From assembly GCA_963618065.1 (NCBI GenBank), contig CAVERH010000007.1, positions 1-64,000 of the forward strand: a stretch of DNA of 64,000 bases, written 5' to 3'. A program made the translations under genes and the position numbers. The first letter of the stretch is position 1. Each line of letters opens with the position of its first letter. The notes beneath the pieces were generated by a model. That model did no database searches. It worked only from the letters and a program-made list of their open reading frames with translations, and had not been told where the DNA came from. Positions 7,746-17,066 of the stretch are shown piece after piece. This DNA is from Suilimivivens sp963618065 (GTDB lineage Bacteria; Bacillota; Clostridia; Lachnospirales; Lachnospiraceae).

Positions 7746-8362
7746 GACATAACCTCCGTTTTTCTGGTTCCTAACAGACGCATGGTGCCCAGATATTGTT
7801 TTAATTCCTGATGATAAAGCTCCGGCTGAAAGGAGCCGTCAAAGAAATGCCTGCGCATCAGTCCTTCAGTTGTGAAACGGATCATTTCCGAAAGCTGCTC
7901 CCGGCTTAACCGCTCATCCAGCTCTTCCCCTGTCGCCTGACTTAAAATCTGTGCATACTTCTCACTTAAAATATTCCGCTTGTCCTCGGTCTCTACCAGT
8001 ACCTCACTGACATTTTCCAGTCTGCTGTTATTCAAAAACAGCATCATACACGGATAATTGCGCATCACCTGCAGCTCTGCTTCCTTAATCTGCTCCACCA
8101 GACGGAAATAATCCGTCTCTTCCTTATCTACGCCTGTGGTCAGTTCCAAAATCACATAACGGATGCTGTAATCGTAAATAAAAGAATACAGTCCCAGCTT
8201 GCTTACAAAATAATGAAACAGTAACCCCTTACTGATCCCGGCCTCACGGACAATATCATCCGTGCTTGCATGTGCATAGCCATTCATGGCAAACACCTTT
8301 AAGGAGGCATTGATCATACGATCCTGCTTCTCCTTCTTCAAATCAAAAAACTTCTCGTTCAT
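7742..8362 (-). CDS. TetR/AcrR-family transcriptional regulator
   Basis: Protein of 206 residues from the ATG at 8362. The N-terminal helix-turn-helix is typical: RMINASLKVFAMNGYAHAST then DDIVREAGISKGLLFHYFVSK. A variable helical ligand domain follows (about residues 55-200). An earlier ATG at 8413 would add 17 residues with no conserved character; I prefer the later start because it gives the usual TetR N-terminus, although its ribosome site (GGGG) is modest. It overlaps the DUF6062 gene by 4 bases and probably represses this two-gene operon. The divergent gene at 8620 may share the control region. Confidence 0.88.
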   Translation of the reverse strand: MNEKFFDLKKEKQDRMINASLKVFAMNGYAHASTDDIVREAGISKGLLFHYFVSKLGLYSFIYDYSIRYVILELTTGVDKEETDYFRLVEQIKEAELQVMRNYPCMMLFLNNSRLENVSEVLVETEDKRNILSEKYAQILSQATGEELDERLSREQLSEMIRFTTEGLMRRHFFDGSFQPELYHQELKQYLGTMRLLGTRKTEVMS

Positions 8363-8619
8363 ACCCCAGTATCCCTTCCAATTGACTTTCTTAGTCGAAG
8401 AAAAATATAACATATTTCTCTCATGGTTTCAAGATGACCGAAGGTATCAAAGTGCCGAATCCACATGGAAATTTTAGAAAATTTTTAGAAACTATTTTGT
8501 ATAATTTTCTTTTCTTTTTACCAAAATAGTATTAAGATATACGTATCGAATCATAGTAAAGACATTGTAACGATTCAGTATCTTCACAGTTACGGTTTGT
8601 TACAGAAAGGAGTACGTAT

Positions 8620-9126
8620 ATGTCCAAGAAATTTGGCAAGTTTTTATTATTTTCTGCTGTAGCAGGTGCCGCTGCTTATGGCGCATATCAGTATCTGCAG
8701 AAGAAGGATAAGGCAACGGTTCTTTCCGGTAAAGAGGAGGAGGACGATCTGGATGATTTCTGCGAAGATCTCGATGAAGACGCTGCCCCTGCGAAGGAAC
8801 GTTCCTATGTTTCCCTGAATCTTGATAAAGCAGAGGCTTTTGCAGCTGAAGCCTTCCAGAAAGCCAAGGAAGTCATTACCGATTCTGTTCAGAAGGTAAA
8901 GGAAACCGTAATGGAATCCGCTGAGAAGTCAGAAGTAAAGCCTGTGGAGGCTGTCGAGGAACCTGCAAACGAAGAAGCACCCGGAGAAGAGGCTGCCAGT
9001 GAGGAACCACCGGTTGCGGAGGAAAACACTTCTGAAGAAGCTGCTCCTGTAGCAGAAGAAGCTCCTGCTGAAGAACCGGCTAAAGAAAACACCGATCCCA
9101 TTACCGAGGAATTCCCTCTGGAATAA
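8620..9126 (+). CDS. Acidic low-complexity membrane-anchored protein
   Basis: Protein of 168 residues with an AGAAAGGAG site before its ATG. Residues 5-25 (FGKFLLFSAVAGAAAYGAYQ) form one membrane segment or anchor. A DE-rich patch follows (EEEDDLDDFCEDLDEDAA), then an amphipathic helix of the apolipoprotein/YtxH kind (AEAFAAEAFQKAKEVITDSVQKVKE, about residues 70-100). The tail is a long run of Glu, Ala and Pro repeats. The sequence resembles YtxH-like general stress proteins in layout. It is divergent from tetR and ends at a strong terminator. No specific function can be assigned. The opposite-strand Ser/Ala-rich frames here are shadows of the repeat tail. Confidence 0.75.
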   Translation: MSKKFGKFLLFSAVAGAAAYGAYQYLQKKDKATVLSGKEEEDDLDDFCEDLDEDAAPAKERSYVSLNLDKAEAFAAEAFQKAKEVITDSVQKVKETVMESAEKSEVKPVEAVEEPANEEAPGEEAASEEPPVAEENTSEEAAPVAEEAPAEEPAKENTDPITEEFPLE

Positions 9127-9171
9127 GTATGGATATAAGAAAATTTTTGTGACATCAATAAATGAGCACTT

Positions 9172-9200
9172 AAAAAGCTGTGTGAACCACACAGCTTTTT
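9172..9200. terminator. Bidirectional intrinsic terminator
   Basis: The 13-bp arms AAAAAGCTGTGTG (9172-9184) and CACACAGCTTTTT (9188-9200) pair perfectly around the loop AAC. A-run and T-run flanks serve both the gene ending at 9126 and the convergent operon ending at 9259. Confidence 0.92.
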
Positions 9201-9258
9201 CTTATACTTCTTTGTTTTTACTTCTCGTCTGTCTTATTCCTTACCCAATGCTATGATG

Positions 9259-10131
9259 CTACTTCGCAGTCTTTTCCTTAATGAGTGCAATCAGTTCATC
9301 CTTCATATCTCTTGCCTTATCCTTGATTCTTGGTGTTGCCGAAGTGGATGTCAGGATCGTTGCGATCATCTTCGTTGCGACATCATACTGACCGATATCC
9401 ATGGCAAGCGCTGCCACCAGATAATCCACAGTCATTTCATCCATACCGCACATCGGATAGTTACTCTCCGTCATCCGGGCATTTACGAATCCTTCATAGG
9501 CATTCTGTAAATATTCGAGCTCCTGCTCCTTAAGCTCCTTTAACTTCGCTGTATCCTCCGGTGCTTCCTTTAAAAGCTCTTCCCTCATGCAGCGTACCAG
9601 CCAGCCGCATTTCAGACAGATGTATGCCTTCTCGCTTGCCTTCGCATGCTTTACAATAGCATTTAAAAGACACATCTTGTTGCGCTCAAGTGCTTCATCT
9701 AAGGTATAGGTCTCCTTTTCTTCAGCGTTCCCATGATAGGAGCTCGAAATATTCTCACGAATTGCTTTGACCTGTGAGGGCGCCACTGTTCCGAAATATC
9801 TCCCAAGAGCTGCATATCCGCATTTTGGGCAAACAATTGCTTCATACTTTAATGGCTCAATTTCTTCGTGAATCGGTCTTAAATCCCGATCCATATGAAC
9901 CAGTCTGGCACGATTGGCTTTTACAGTGATATCTTTAAATCTGGCTGCACATACCGGACAATCGTAGGTCTTGGAAAACAGATAATCCTTTTCCTTATCC
10001 TGCGGCACATCCTCCTCTTTTCCTTCTCCCCTTTTTACTTCCTGTTCCTTTTCTTTCTCTTCTTCATACAAGTTCAGATTGTCCAGATTTTTTAATCCAA
10101 GTTTCTCTAATCCTGCCAATAATCCTGCCAT
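9259..10131 (-). CDS. DUF2225-family Cys-rich protein
   Basis: Protein of 290 residues. A charged N-terminal stretch (about residues 15-50) precedes a domain with CPVC (near 58), CPKCGYAALGRYF (near 102) and CLKCGWLVRCMR (near 172), and a helical C-terminal half resembling TPR-like repeats. This pattern is that of DUF2225 proteins of Clostridia and Bacilli, which are thought to bind zinc; their role is unknown. I start at the ATG at 10131 (MAGLLAGLEKLGLKNLDNL) because the earlier frame start lies inside glnS. It is the last gene of the guaB-GGDEF/EAL-glnS run and ends before a strong terminator. Confidence 0.75.
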   Translation of the reverse strand: MAGLLAGLEKLGLKNLDNLNLYEEEKEKEQEVKRGEGKEEDVPQDKEKDYLFSKTYDCPVCAARFKDITVKANRARLVHMDRDLRPIHEEIEPLKYEAIVCPKCGYAALGRYFGTVAPSQVKAIRENISSSYHGNAEEKETYTLDEALERNKMCLLNAIVKHAKASEKAYICLKCGWLVRCMREELLKEAPEDTAKLKELKEQELEYLQNAYEGFVNARMTESNYPMCGMDEMTVDYLVAALAMDIGQYDVATKMIATILTSTSATPRIKDKARDMKDELIALIKEKTAK

Positions 10132-10153
10132 AATTAACTCACTTTCCTGTTCC

Positions 10154-11806
10154 TTATGCTTTAGGTAACACATAAGAACTCTTTAATGATACTACACGGT
10201 TAAATACCGGCTTTCCTTCCGTGGAATCTTTATAATCCACACAGAAGAAGCCCTGCCTTACGAACTGGAAGCTCTCATATACCTTCGCATCTGCAAGCAC
10301 AGGCTCTACATAGCAATTCTCTAAAGTCGTAAGAGAATTGGGATTGAGATTCAGACTTCCATCCTCCTCATTGTATACGCCCTTTTCCTCGTCAATGATG
10401 TTCTCATACAAACGTACGGTTGCTTTCACCGCTTCCTTCGCAGATACCCAGTGAATGGTTCCCTTGACCTTACGGTCTGCATTACCGCCCTTAGTCGCCG
10501 GATCATAGGTACAATGTACTTCAATCACGTTTCCGTCTGCATCCTTGACACAGCCGGTACAGGTTACGAAGTAAGCATTCATCAGACGCACTTCATTTCC
10601 GGGAAAAAGACGGAAATACTTCTTCGGCGGCTCTTCCATGAAATCTTCGCGTTCAATGTATAATTCCCTGCCAAAAGGCACCTTACGGCTTCCTAAGGAT
10701 TCATTTTCGAGATTGTTCGCAATCTCCAGCCATTCCGTCTGATCCTCCGGATAATTGTCAATGACAAGCTTTACAGGATCCAGAACCGCCATGACACGGG
10801 GACGTTTCAATTTCAGATCCTCACGGATACAGTACTCCAGCATCGCATAGTCTGCGGATGCATTCGCCTTGGAAACACCGCACAGCTCTACGAAACGCTT
10901 AATCGATTCCGGTGTAAAGCCTCTGCGGCGAAGAGCCGCGATAGATACCAGTCTCGGATCATCCCATCCATCTACAATGCCATCTTCCACCAGCTTCTTG
11001 ATGTAACGCTTTCCGGTAACCACGTTCGTCAGATACATCTTCGCAAACTCAATCTGCTTGGGCGGATGAGGGTATTCCAGTTCACGTACCACCCAGTCAT
11101 ATAGAGGTCTATGATCCTCAAATTCCAGCGTACAGATGGAGTGGGTAATTCCCTCAATGGCATCCTCGATGGGATGTGCAAAGTCATACATCGGATAAAT
11201 ACACCAGCGGTCTCCGGTGTTGTGATGGGTCATATGAGCCACACGGTAGATGATCGGATCTCTCATGTTCATATTCGGAGATGCCATATCAATCTTCGCA
11301 CGAAGGGTCTTCTCACCGTCCGCATATTCACCGTTCTTCATCTTCTCGAATAAAGCCAGGTTCTCCTCCACGCTGCGGTTCCGGCTGGGATCTTCCTTAC
11401 CGGGCTCTGTCAGCGTTCCACGGTATTCCCTCATTTCGTCAGCGGTCAGATCGGACACATAAGCCTTTCCCTTCCGGATCAGCTTTACAGCACCCTCATA
11501 CATCTGGTCAAAATAGTTGGATGCAAAGAACAGGCGATCCTCCCAGTCTGCGCCCAGCCACTTGATATCTGCAAGAATGGATTCCACGAACTCCGATTTT
11601 TCCTTGGTCGGATTGGTATCGTCAAACCGCATGTTAAACTTGCCGCCGTATTCCTGTGCCAGACCATAGTTTAATAAAATACTCTTCGCGTGTCCAATAT
11701 GAAGATATCCGTTCGGTTCCGGCGGGAATCTGGTGTGTACGGTATCGTATACGCCCTCCGCTAAATCCTTGTCAATGATCTGTTCAATAAAATTCCTGGA
11801 TTCCAT
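10154..11806 (-). CDS. glnS: Glutaminyl-tRNA synthetase
   Basis: Protein of 550 residues, the usual bacterial length. The class I signature HIGH is at residues 36-39 (PPEPNGYLHIGHAKS), followed by the acceptor-binding FDDTNPTKE. The second class I motif is present in diverged form as VTGKRYIKKLV near residue 265. The C-terminal anticodon-binding beta-barrels contain VRLMNAYFVTC and TIHWVSA. The enzyme charges tRNA-Gln directly with glutamine in the cytoplasm. Most Firmicutes lack it and use GatCAB instead; this genome also has gatCAB at 24.5-27.8 kb. The gene lies 38 bases after the GGDEF/EAL gene, apparently in one transcript with guaB. Confidence 0.95.
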   Translation of the reverse strand: MESRNFIEQIIDKDLAEGVYDTVHTRFPPEPNGYLHIGHAKSILLNYGLAQEYGGKFNMRFDDTNPTKEKSEFVESILADIKWLGADWEDRLFFASNYFDQMYEGAVKLIRKGKAYVSDLTADEMREYRGTLTEPGKEDPSRNRSVEENLALFEKMKNGEYADGEKTLRAKIDMASPNMNMRDPIIYRVAHMTHHNTGDRWCIYPMYDFAHPIEDAIEGITHSICTLEFEDHRPLYDWVVRELEYPHPPKQIEFAKMYLTNVVTGKRYIKKLVEDGIVDGWDDPRLVSIAALRRRGFTPESIKRFVELCGVSKANASADYAMLEYCIREDLKLKRPRVMAVLDPVKLVIDNYPEDQTEWLEIANNLENESLGSRKVPFGRELYIEREDFMEEPPKKYFRLFPGNEVRLMNAYFVTCTGCVKDADGNVIEVHCTYDPATKGGNADRKVKGTIHWVSAKEAVKATVRLYENIIDEEKGVYNEEDGSLNLNPNSLTTLENCYVEPVLADAKVYESFQFVRQGFFCVDYKDSTEGKPVFNRVVSLKSSYVLPKA

Positions 11807-11844
11807 TCTTTTTCCTCCTCATTGCTCCTTACTGCCATATCTTC

Positions 11845-14586
11845 TTATGAAGTCATGTCTGGCAGATATTTTTCTTCAAACTGCTTTCTCGGCATCGGAC
11901 GATCAAAATAATAGCCCTGTACCAGATCTACACACATATTCTTTAAGATATCAAACTGTACCTTCGTTTCCAGGCCTTCCACACAAAGGTTTACCCCGAG
12001 TGCCTCAGCAAGCTCTCCTACCATCCGAACAAAGGACTTCGCATAAGAGTCCTTATCCAGATCCTTGATAAAGCTCTGATCCACCTTGATGACATCAAAC
12101 GGAATCTCCCGGATATGGTTTAAGGATGAATATCCTGTTCCAAAGTCATCCAGTGCAATCCGCACACCAAGCTCCTTGATCTTTGCCAGAATCTTCTTCA
12201 TGCGGTCCATATCGTCAATAGCAAGACTCTCTGTTACCTCCAGTGTCAGGTTGTGTGGAGAAAGTCCGGTATCCTTTAACGCATTCTGCACGATCTCCAC
12301 AATATCTGTCTGCAGGAGCTGTACCACCGAAAGATTCACGTTCACACGATAATCCGGATAGCCGTGCGTATTCCAGCTATGGCAGATCTTACAGGACTCA
12401 TATAACACATAATTGCCAATCGGATTAATCAGCCCCAGATACTCTGCAAGGGGAATAAATTCCGAAGGTGGAATAGATCCAAGCTCCGAACAGTTCCATC
12501 GGATTAACGCCTCCGCACCGGTACATGGGAAGCTCTCCTTCGTTATATCCACGATCGGCTGGAAATAAATCTCAAATTCCTTAAAGCTGTCCGCCGTTGC
12601 CTCTCGCATATTCTTTTCCATGTCAAGCCGCTTGCCGGAGATTGCCGCAAAGCATTCCTCATAATATGCAATCCGGTTCTTGCCGCCCTTCTTGGCCTCA
12701 TACATGGCAATATCCGCCATCTTTATGAGATCATGTACGTTGGCACCCTCTCCCGGGAATTCCACAATCCCCATACTCATCGTACAGTAATAATCGGAGT
12801 CCCGCAGAAACCACGGCTTTAGGAAAATATCTTTAATACTGGTAATAATCTGTTCCCGCTTCTCATAAACTGCCGGTGGAAGGATAATTACAAACTCATC
12901 CCCACCCATGCGGTAACAGGTATCCTCAATCCCTTCCACCCGCTGCAGGCTGTGGGAAATGGCTTTTAACAGGACATCACCATACTGATGTCCGAGTCCG
13001 TCGTTGATGTGCTTAAAATCGTCCAGATCAATATACAGCAGTAATCCCTTATCCTTCGTTTTCTTCGTAAGATCCACAAACTTTGCAAGATCACGTTCGC
13101 AGCACATCCGGTTATACAAGCCGGTAAGGAAATCGGTATACGCCTGCTGTTCAATCTTTCTCTGATAAATTTTCTTATCGGTAATATCATAGAGTGCGCA
13201 CAGAAGTACCGGACTTCCGTCTACCCACGACATTTTGGTATAGTACAGATCATACCAGCGTTCTCTTTTGGTATAGTAAATCTCACAGACCCCTTTATCA
13301 TTTTCGATACTGTGTTCAAAAATATCCTGAATCATCTGTTTCTTTAATTCCATCTCAAAGGTACGCCGCATATTGCTGTTGGCAAACAGGAGCTTCCCCG
13401 TATTGAGATCTCTGACATAAACAGCGCTTCCGACATTATCGAGAATCCGTTCCAGTGAGGCATACGAGCTTGTCAGTGAATTCTTCTGAATCCGGCGTGT
13501 CAGAATACTCTGCAGAATTTTCACCGAATCATTGATGAATTTCACTTCCTCGATCTGCCATACCCGGCTGCCGCTGCAGTCTCCAAAGCATACATACACC
13601 CCCGGTGTATGATTGATCAGCACAGGAATCACAATGGCTGCCTTAAGCCCGATCGCTTCCATTTCCTTCCGTTCCTGCGCACTTGCAAGGGAACTTCCGG
13701 ACAATACAACTGTTTTATCCGTTTTCAGAATTCCCGGCAGCTGAATGCTTCCATCCTGCGGAATCTGAACGGTGCTAACCTCTTTTCCCCAGAATGCAAC
13801 AACCTCTACGCGTTCCGGAGCTTCTTTGATCTTATAAACGGCTCCTCCGGAAATACATAAAAACCGCGACACAATCTCAATAAGATTCGTAATCACTGTT
13901 TCGATGGCATCTTCACTCTCAAGTAACTGCACCACATCGGTAAGTGCCTCTGTCCGGTGAAGACTCACGCTCATCTCCTTTTCCGAGCTGCGGCTCCTGC
14001 GGCATTCCGCCTGCGCTGTCATAATGGACATCCGGTATCCAAGCAATACATTGGTAAAGTCACGCAGTGCATCCACTGCGTGAATAAACTGCGCCTCCGT
14101 GAGCATCGTCTGAAATCCTTCAAGCGGAGGATTTTCATAATCTCCGGTATCATACCCGTCCACTAAAACGCCATAAGCCAGCCAATTCAAGACCGGTTTG
14201 CCCTGCAGCTTGGCAGAAATGACTGCCACACGCAGATTGGGATACGCCGTTGTCTCAATTGCCTGGTCCTCTAATGTACTTTCAGATACACGGAGCAGCA
14301 TATCCTGATACTGCTCCGAATCAATCATCTGTTCAATTATTGCGGTTTCATCCGCCTTCCCACTAAGGGAAGTAAGCCGGACGCCTTTTCCATCTAAACA
14401 GCACAGAAAAACATTTGCCACATTACTGAAATGCTTCTGCCATTTTTCCAATTGTTTTTCATCTATAAAAGACTGCACAATGGCTGCAGCATTCTGCCCT
14501 AAAATTTTCTCATCGTAATTACTCACTGCCAAAGAACCCCCTGGTTCCCATAAAGCTCTGGGATAGTATAGTTCTATTCTATTCAT
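11845..14586 (-). CDS. GAF/PAS-GGDEF-EAL cyclic-di-GMP turnover protein
   Basis: Protein of 913 residues with no clear membrane segment. About residues 1-200 are a helical N-terminal sensor of uncertain type. A GAF-like domain (215-370) and a PAS-like domain (385-480) follow. A GGDEF domain (487-650) has an intact RMGGDEF motif near 559, and an EAL domain (665-905) has intact EALIRW near 690, DDFGTGYSSL and KVDQSFIKDL. Both the cyclase and phosphodiesterase halves therefore look catalytically complete, and the sensors may choose the direction. Its start overlaps the end of guaB by 8 bases, so it is translated with IMP dehydrogenase, the enzyme that commits purines to GTP, the substrate for c-di-GMP. 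glnS follows. Confidence 0.9.
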   Translation of the reverse strand: MNRIELYYPRALWEPGGSLAVSNYDEKILGQNAAAIVQSFIDEKQLEKWQKHFSNVANVFLCCLDGKGVRLTSLSGKADETAIIEQMIDSEQYQDMLLRVSESTLEDQAIETTAYPNLRVAVISAKLQGKPVLNWLAYGVLVDGYDTGDYENPPLEGFQTMLTEAQFIHAVDALRDFTNVLLGYRMSIMTAQAECRRSRSSEKEMSVSLHRTEALTDVVQLLESEDAIETVITNLIEIVSRFLCISGGAVYKIKEAPERVEVVAFWGKEVSTVQIPQDGSIQLPGILKTDKTVVLSGSSLASAQERKEMEAIGLKAAIVIPVLINHTPGVYVCFGDCSGSRVWQIEEVKFINDSVKILQSILTRRIQKNSLTSSYASLERILDNVGSAVYVRDLNTGKLLFANSNMRRTFEMELKKQMIQDIFEHSIENDKGVCEIYYTKRERWYDLYYTKMSWVDGSPVLLCALYDITDKKIYQRKIEQQAYTDFLTGLYNRMCCERDLAKFVDLTKKTKDKGLLLYIDLDDFKHINDGLGHQYGDVLLKAISHSLQRVEGIEDTCYRMGGDEFVIILPPAVYEKREQIITSIKDIFLKPWFLRDSDYYCTMSMGIVEFPGEGANVHDLIKMADIAMYEAKKGGKNRIAYYEECFAAISGKRLDMEKNMREATADSFKEFEIYFQPIVDITKESFPCTGAEALIRWNCSELGSIPPSEFIPLAEYLGLINPIGNYVLYESCKICHSWNTHGYPDYRVNVNLSVVQLLQTDIVEIVQNALKDTGLSPHNLTLEVTESLAIDDMDRMKKILAKIKELGVRIALDDFGTGYSSLNHIREIPFDVIKVDQSFIKDLDKDSYAKSFVRMVGELAEALGVNLCVEGLETKVQFDILKNMCVDLVQGYYFDRPMPRKQFEEKYLPDMTS

Positions 14587-16033
14587 CTACACTGTAGTTC
14601 GGTGCTTCTTTCGTAATATGAATATCATGAGGATGGCTTTCCTTTAAGGATGCCGCAGAAATCTTCACAAATCTGCCGTTCTCCTTAAGCTCCTCAATGG
14701 TTCTGGTTCCACAATATCCCATTCCGGAACGAAGTCCACCCATAAGCTGGAATACCGTATCTTCTACGGTTCCCTTATAAGCAACACGTCCTTCTACACC
14801 TTCCGGTACAAGCTTCTTGGCATTTTCCTGAAAATAACGATCCTTGCTTCCATTCTCCATAGCGGCGATGGAGCCCATGCCGCGATATACCTTGTATTTA
14901 CGTCCCTGATATAATTCAAAGGTTCCGGGGCTTTCATCGCATCCTGCGAAAATACTTCCCATCATACATACATTTCCGCCTGCGGCAATTGCCTTTGTCA
15001 TATCTCCGGAATACTTGATACCTCCATCTGCAATGATCGGAATACCATACTCCCTGGCAACTGCATAAGCATCCATAATTGCCGAGATCTGCGGTACACC
15101 AATACCTGCAACAATACGTGTTGTACAGATGGAACCGGGTCCGATACCAACCTTAACGGCATCAGCGCCTGCTTCGATTAATGCTCTGGTTCCCTCTCCG
15201 GTTGCCACATTACCGGCAATAACCTGCACATCAGGGTACGCTTCCTTAATCATGCGCACACAACGCAATACATTCTCGGAATGCCCATGTGCACAGTCTA
15301 AAACAACCACATCAACCTTAGCCTTCACAAGCTCGCTGACACGGTCTAAGACATTTGCCGTAATACCGACGGCCGCACCACAAAGCAGACGTCCATGATC
15401 GTCCTTTGCGGATAACGGATACTTGATCGTCTTCTCAATATCCTTAATGGTAATGAGGCCCTTTAAATTGAAATCTGCATCCACAATCGGAAGCTTTTCC
15501 TTACGGGCTTTGGCAAGAATCTTCTTTGCCTCCTCCAGAGTAATTCCCTCCGGTGCGGTAATCAGTCCTTCCGATGTCATGGATTCCTTGATCTTCTTTG
15601 TAAAGTCTGTTTCAAACTTCAGGTCCCGGTTCGTAATAATACCAACCAGTTTACGTCCCTCCGTAATCGGAACACCGGATATGCGGAACTTCGCCATTAA
15701 GGCATCCGCATCTGCCAGTGTATGTTCCGGGGACAGGGAAAACGGATCTGTGATGACTCCATTCTCGGATCTCTTAACCTTATCTACTTCCTCTGCCTGT
15801 GCCTCAATCGACATATTCTTATGGATAATACCGATTCCACCCTGTCTCGCCATGGCAATCGCCATACGATGTTCTGTTACGGTATCCATGCCGGCACTCA
15901 TCATCGGAATGTTGAGTTTGATCTTTTTTGTCAGCCATGTTGTTAAATCGACCTCATTTGGAACCACCTGGGAATACGCAGGAACCAAAAGCACATCATC
16001 AAAGGTAATGCCTTCGCCAATAATCTGACCCAT
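14579..16033 (-). CDS. guaB: Inosine-5'-monophosphate dehydrogenase
   Basis: Protein of 484 residues, normal length. The N-terminal (beta/alpha)8 barrel begins with EGITFDDVLLVPAYSQV. Paired CBS domains lie at about residues 95-205. The catalytic loop GIGPGSICTTRIVAGIG holds the active-site Cys near residue 303, and the flap ending NGSKDRYFQ is present. It oxidises IMP to XMP with NAD, the first committed step to GMP. A ribosome site AGGAGGAGAG precedes the ATG. The stop codon is overlapped by the start of the GGDEF/EAL gene. The upstream DUF6106 gene ends 55 bases before, in... the same direction further upstream, and may share the transcript. Confidence 0.97.
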   Translation of the reverse strand: MGQIIGEGITFDDVLLVPAYSQVVPNEVDLTTWLTKKIKLNIPMMSAGMDTVTEHRMAIAMARQGGIGIIHKNMSIEAQAEEVDKVKRSENGVITDPFSLSPEHTLADADALMAKFRISGVPITEGRKLVGIITNRDLKFETDFTKKIKESMTSEGLITAPEGITLEEAKKILAKARKEKLPIVDADFNLKGLITIKDIEKTIKYPLSAKDDHGRLLCGAAVGITANVLDRVSELVKAKVDVVVLDCAHGHSENVLRCVRMIKEAYPDVQVIAGNVATGEGTRALIEAGADAVKVGIGPGSICTTRIVAGIGVPQISAIMDAYAVAREYGIPIIADGGIKYSGDMTKAIAAGGNVCMMGSIFAGCDESPGTFELYQGRKYKVYRGMGSIAAMENGSKDRYFQENAKKLVPEGVEGRVAYKGTVEDTVFQLMGGLRSGMGYCGTRTIEELKENGRFVKISAASLKESHPHDIHITKEAPNYSVDE

Positions 16034-16088
16034 TTTCTCTCCTCCTAGTCTGTAAGCTCTGTTTCTAATACATTGTCTGCGTTTATAT

Positions 16089-16589
16089 TTAATCCATAAA
16101 CACCTTACGGGGTGCTATGAATTGAATCGCCTTAACCATTTCCTGATTCGGTTCAAATATCACCTTCTGCTTTCCGTCATAATAAAAAACATAACGATGA
16201 TCCGGCTGCTGCTCCTCGCCGCTGCTGTAATCCACGGCCTTGTCCTGACGGTTCTTATAATTATCCAGATGATAGGACTTAATCGGTGCCATAACCTCCA
16301 TTTTGCCCATATCAAAGGTTGCTACTTTTTTACGTCTGCTTTTGGCAAGCACCTTGTCCACCGTCAGCTCCTTATCTACATAGAGATATTCATATTCCAC
16401 ATCGGAATTCATGGAAACAAAATAAGCCCCTACACCAATCACAATTGCTACAATAAAAAGTACCATATTAAAAGCAACCATGGCAAGCAGACCGATCATT
16501 ACGGTAAGAATAATCAATAACATTTTTAAAAATTTCATTGCAACAGATGTCTTTCTCTTAACCATCCATTCTACATAGGTATCGTTCAT
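16089..16589 (-). CDS. Two-helix membrane protein (DUF6106-like)
   Basis: Protein of 166 residues from the ATG at 16589, which has GGAGG nine bases upstream; the frame extends further but without a ribosome site. MNDTYVEWMVKRKTSVAMKF precedes two adjacent hydrophobic segments (about residues 22-42 and 45-65). A cytoplasmic domain follows with DVEYEYLYVDKELTVDKVL, DMGKMEVMAP, and the conserved tail VIFEPNQEMVKAIQFIAPRK. This arrangement matches DUF6106 of Clostridia. The C-terminal part resembles a PH-like membrane domain. No function is established. It lies 55 bases upstream of guaB, same strand. Confidence 0.75.
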   Translation of the reverse strand: MNDTYVEWMVKRKTSVAMKFLKMLLIILTVMIGLLAMVAFNMVLFIVAIVIGVGAYFVSMNSDVEYEYLYVDKELTVDKVLAKSRRKKVATFDMGKMEVMAPIKSYHLDNYKNRQDKAVDYSSGEEQQPDHRYVFYYDGKQKVIFEPNQEMVKAIQFIAPRKVFMD

Positions 16590-16746
16590 TTCCACGCCTC
16601 CGGATTTTTCAAACATTTCACCATTTCAGAAAAGGAGCTTCTGCATCTCTTTCTATCTTCCGACACATTCCTGAATAGATACTCTAAATAATAGTATATT
16701 TTCGTGAAACTTGCAAGAGAACATTTTTCTCTGACCGTTCAGAATT

Positions 16747-16965
16747 CAGCCATGCTCATTCATACGAAGAGAACCTTTGTGGGCAAGCTCCCATATCAGC
16801 CATGCTCATTCATAAGTTGCCGGATTATTGGCTTTCTCTAAATATCTACATGTTTTCCGGCAACTTATTTCATGTCGGGCATCCGCCCTATAGAAACGAT
16901 GGTACAGAATGACCTTTGTGAGCAAGCTCCCACGGTCATCCTGTACCATCGTTTCTGCATGGCTG
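16747..16965. repeat. Compound repeat/palindrome cluster in the 450-bp gap
   Basis: The gap between the DUF6106 gene and the next gene holds several interleaved structures. A direct repeat CAGCCATGCTCATTCATA occurs at 16747-16764 and 16797-16814, and its inverted core CATGGCTG closes the cluster at 16958-16965. A 12-bp perfect inverted repeat pairs 16812-16823 with 16857-16868. A 23-bp stem with one mismatch pairs 16892-16914 with 16934-16956, and its loop holds TGTGAGCAAGCTCCCA. The same motif, TGTGGGCAAGCTCCCA, occurs at 16778-16793. No reading frame of note is present. The region looks like a cluster of intergenic repeat elements. Confidence 0.8.
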
Positions 16966-17066
16966 ATTGTTTACACAAATTTAATAATATTTAATAATTG
17001 GGAACATTGACTTCTGTCTGCAATCTGGATTAAGATGATACAAGATGAAAAGGAGTGAACAAGTTT

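Noticed and set aside
8889..9192. Ser/Ala/Phe-rich frames opposite the acidic protein gene
   Set aside because: They are antisense shadows of its Glu/Ala/Pro repeats, without ribosome sites.
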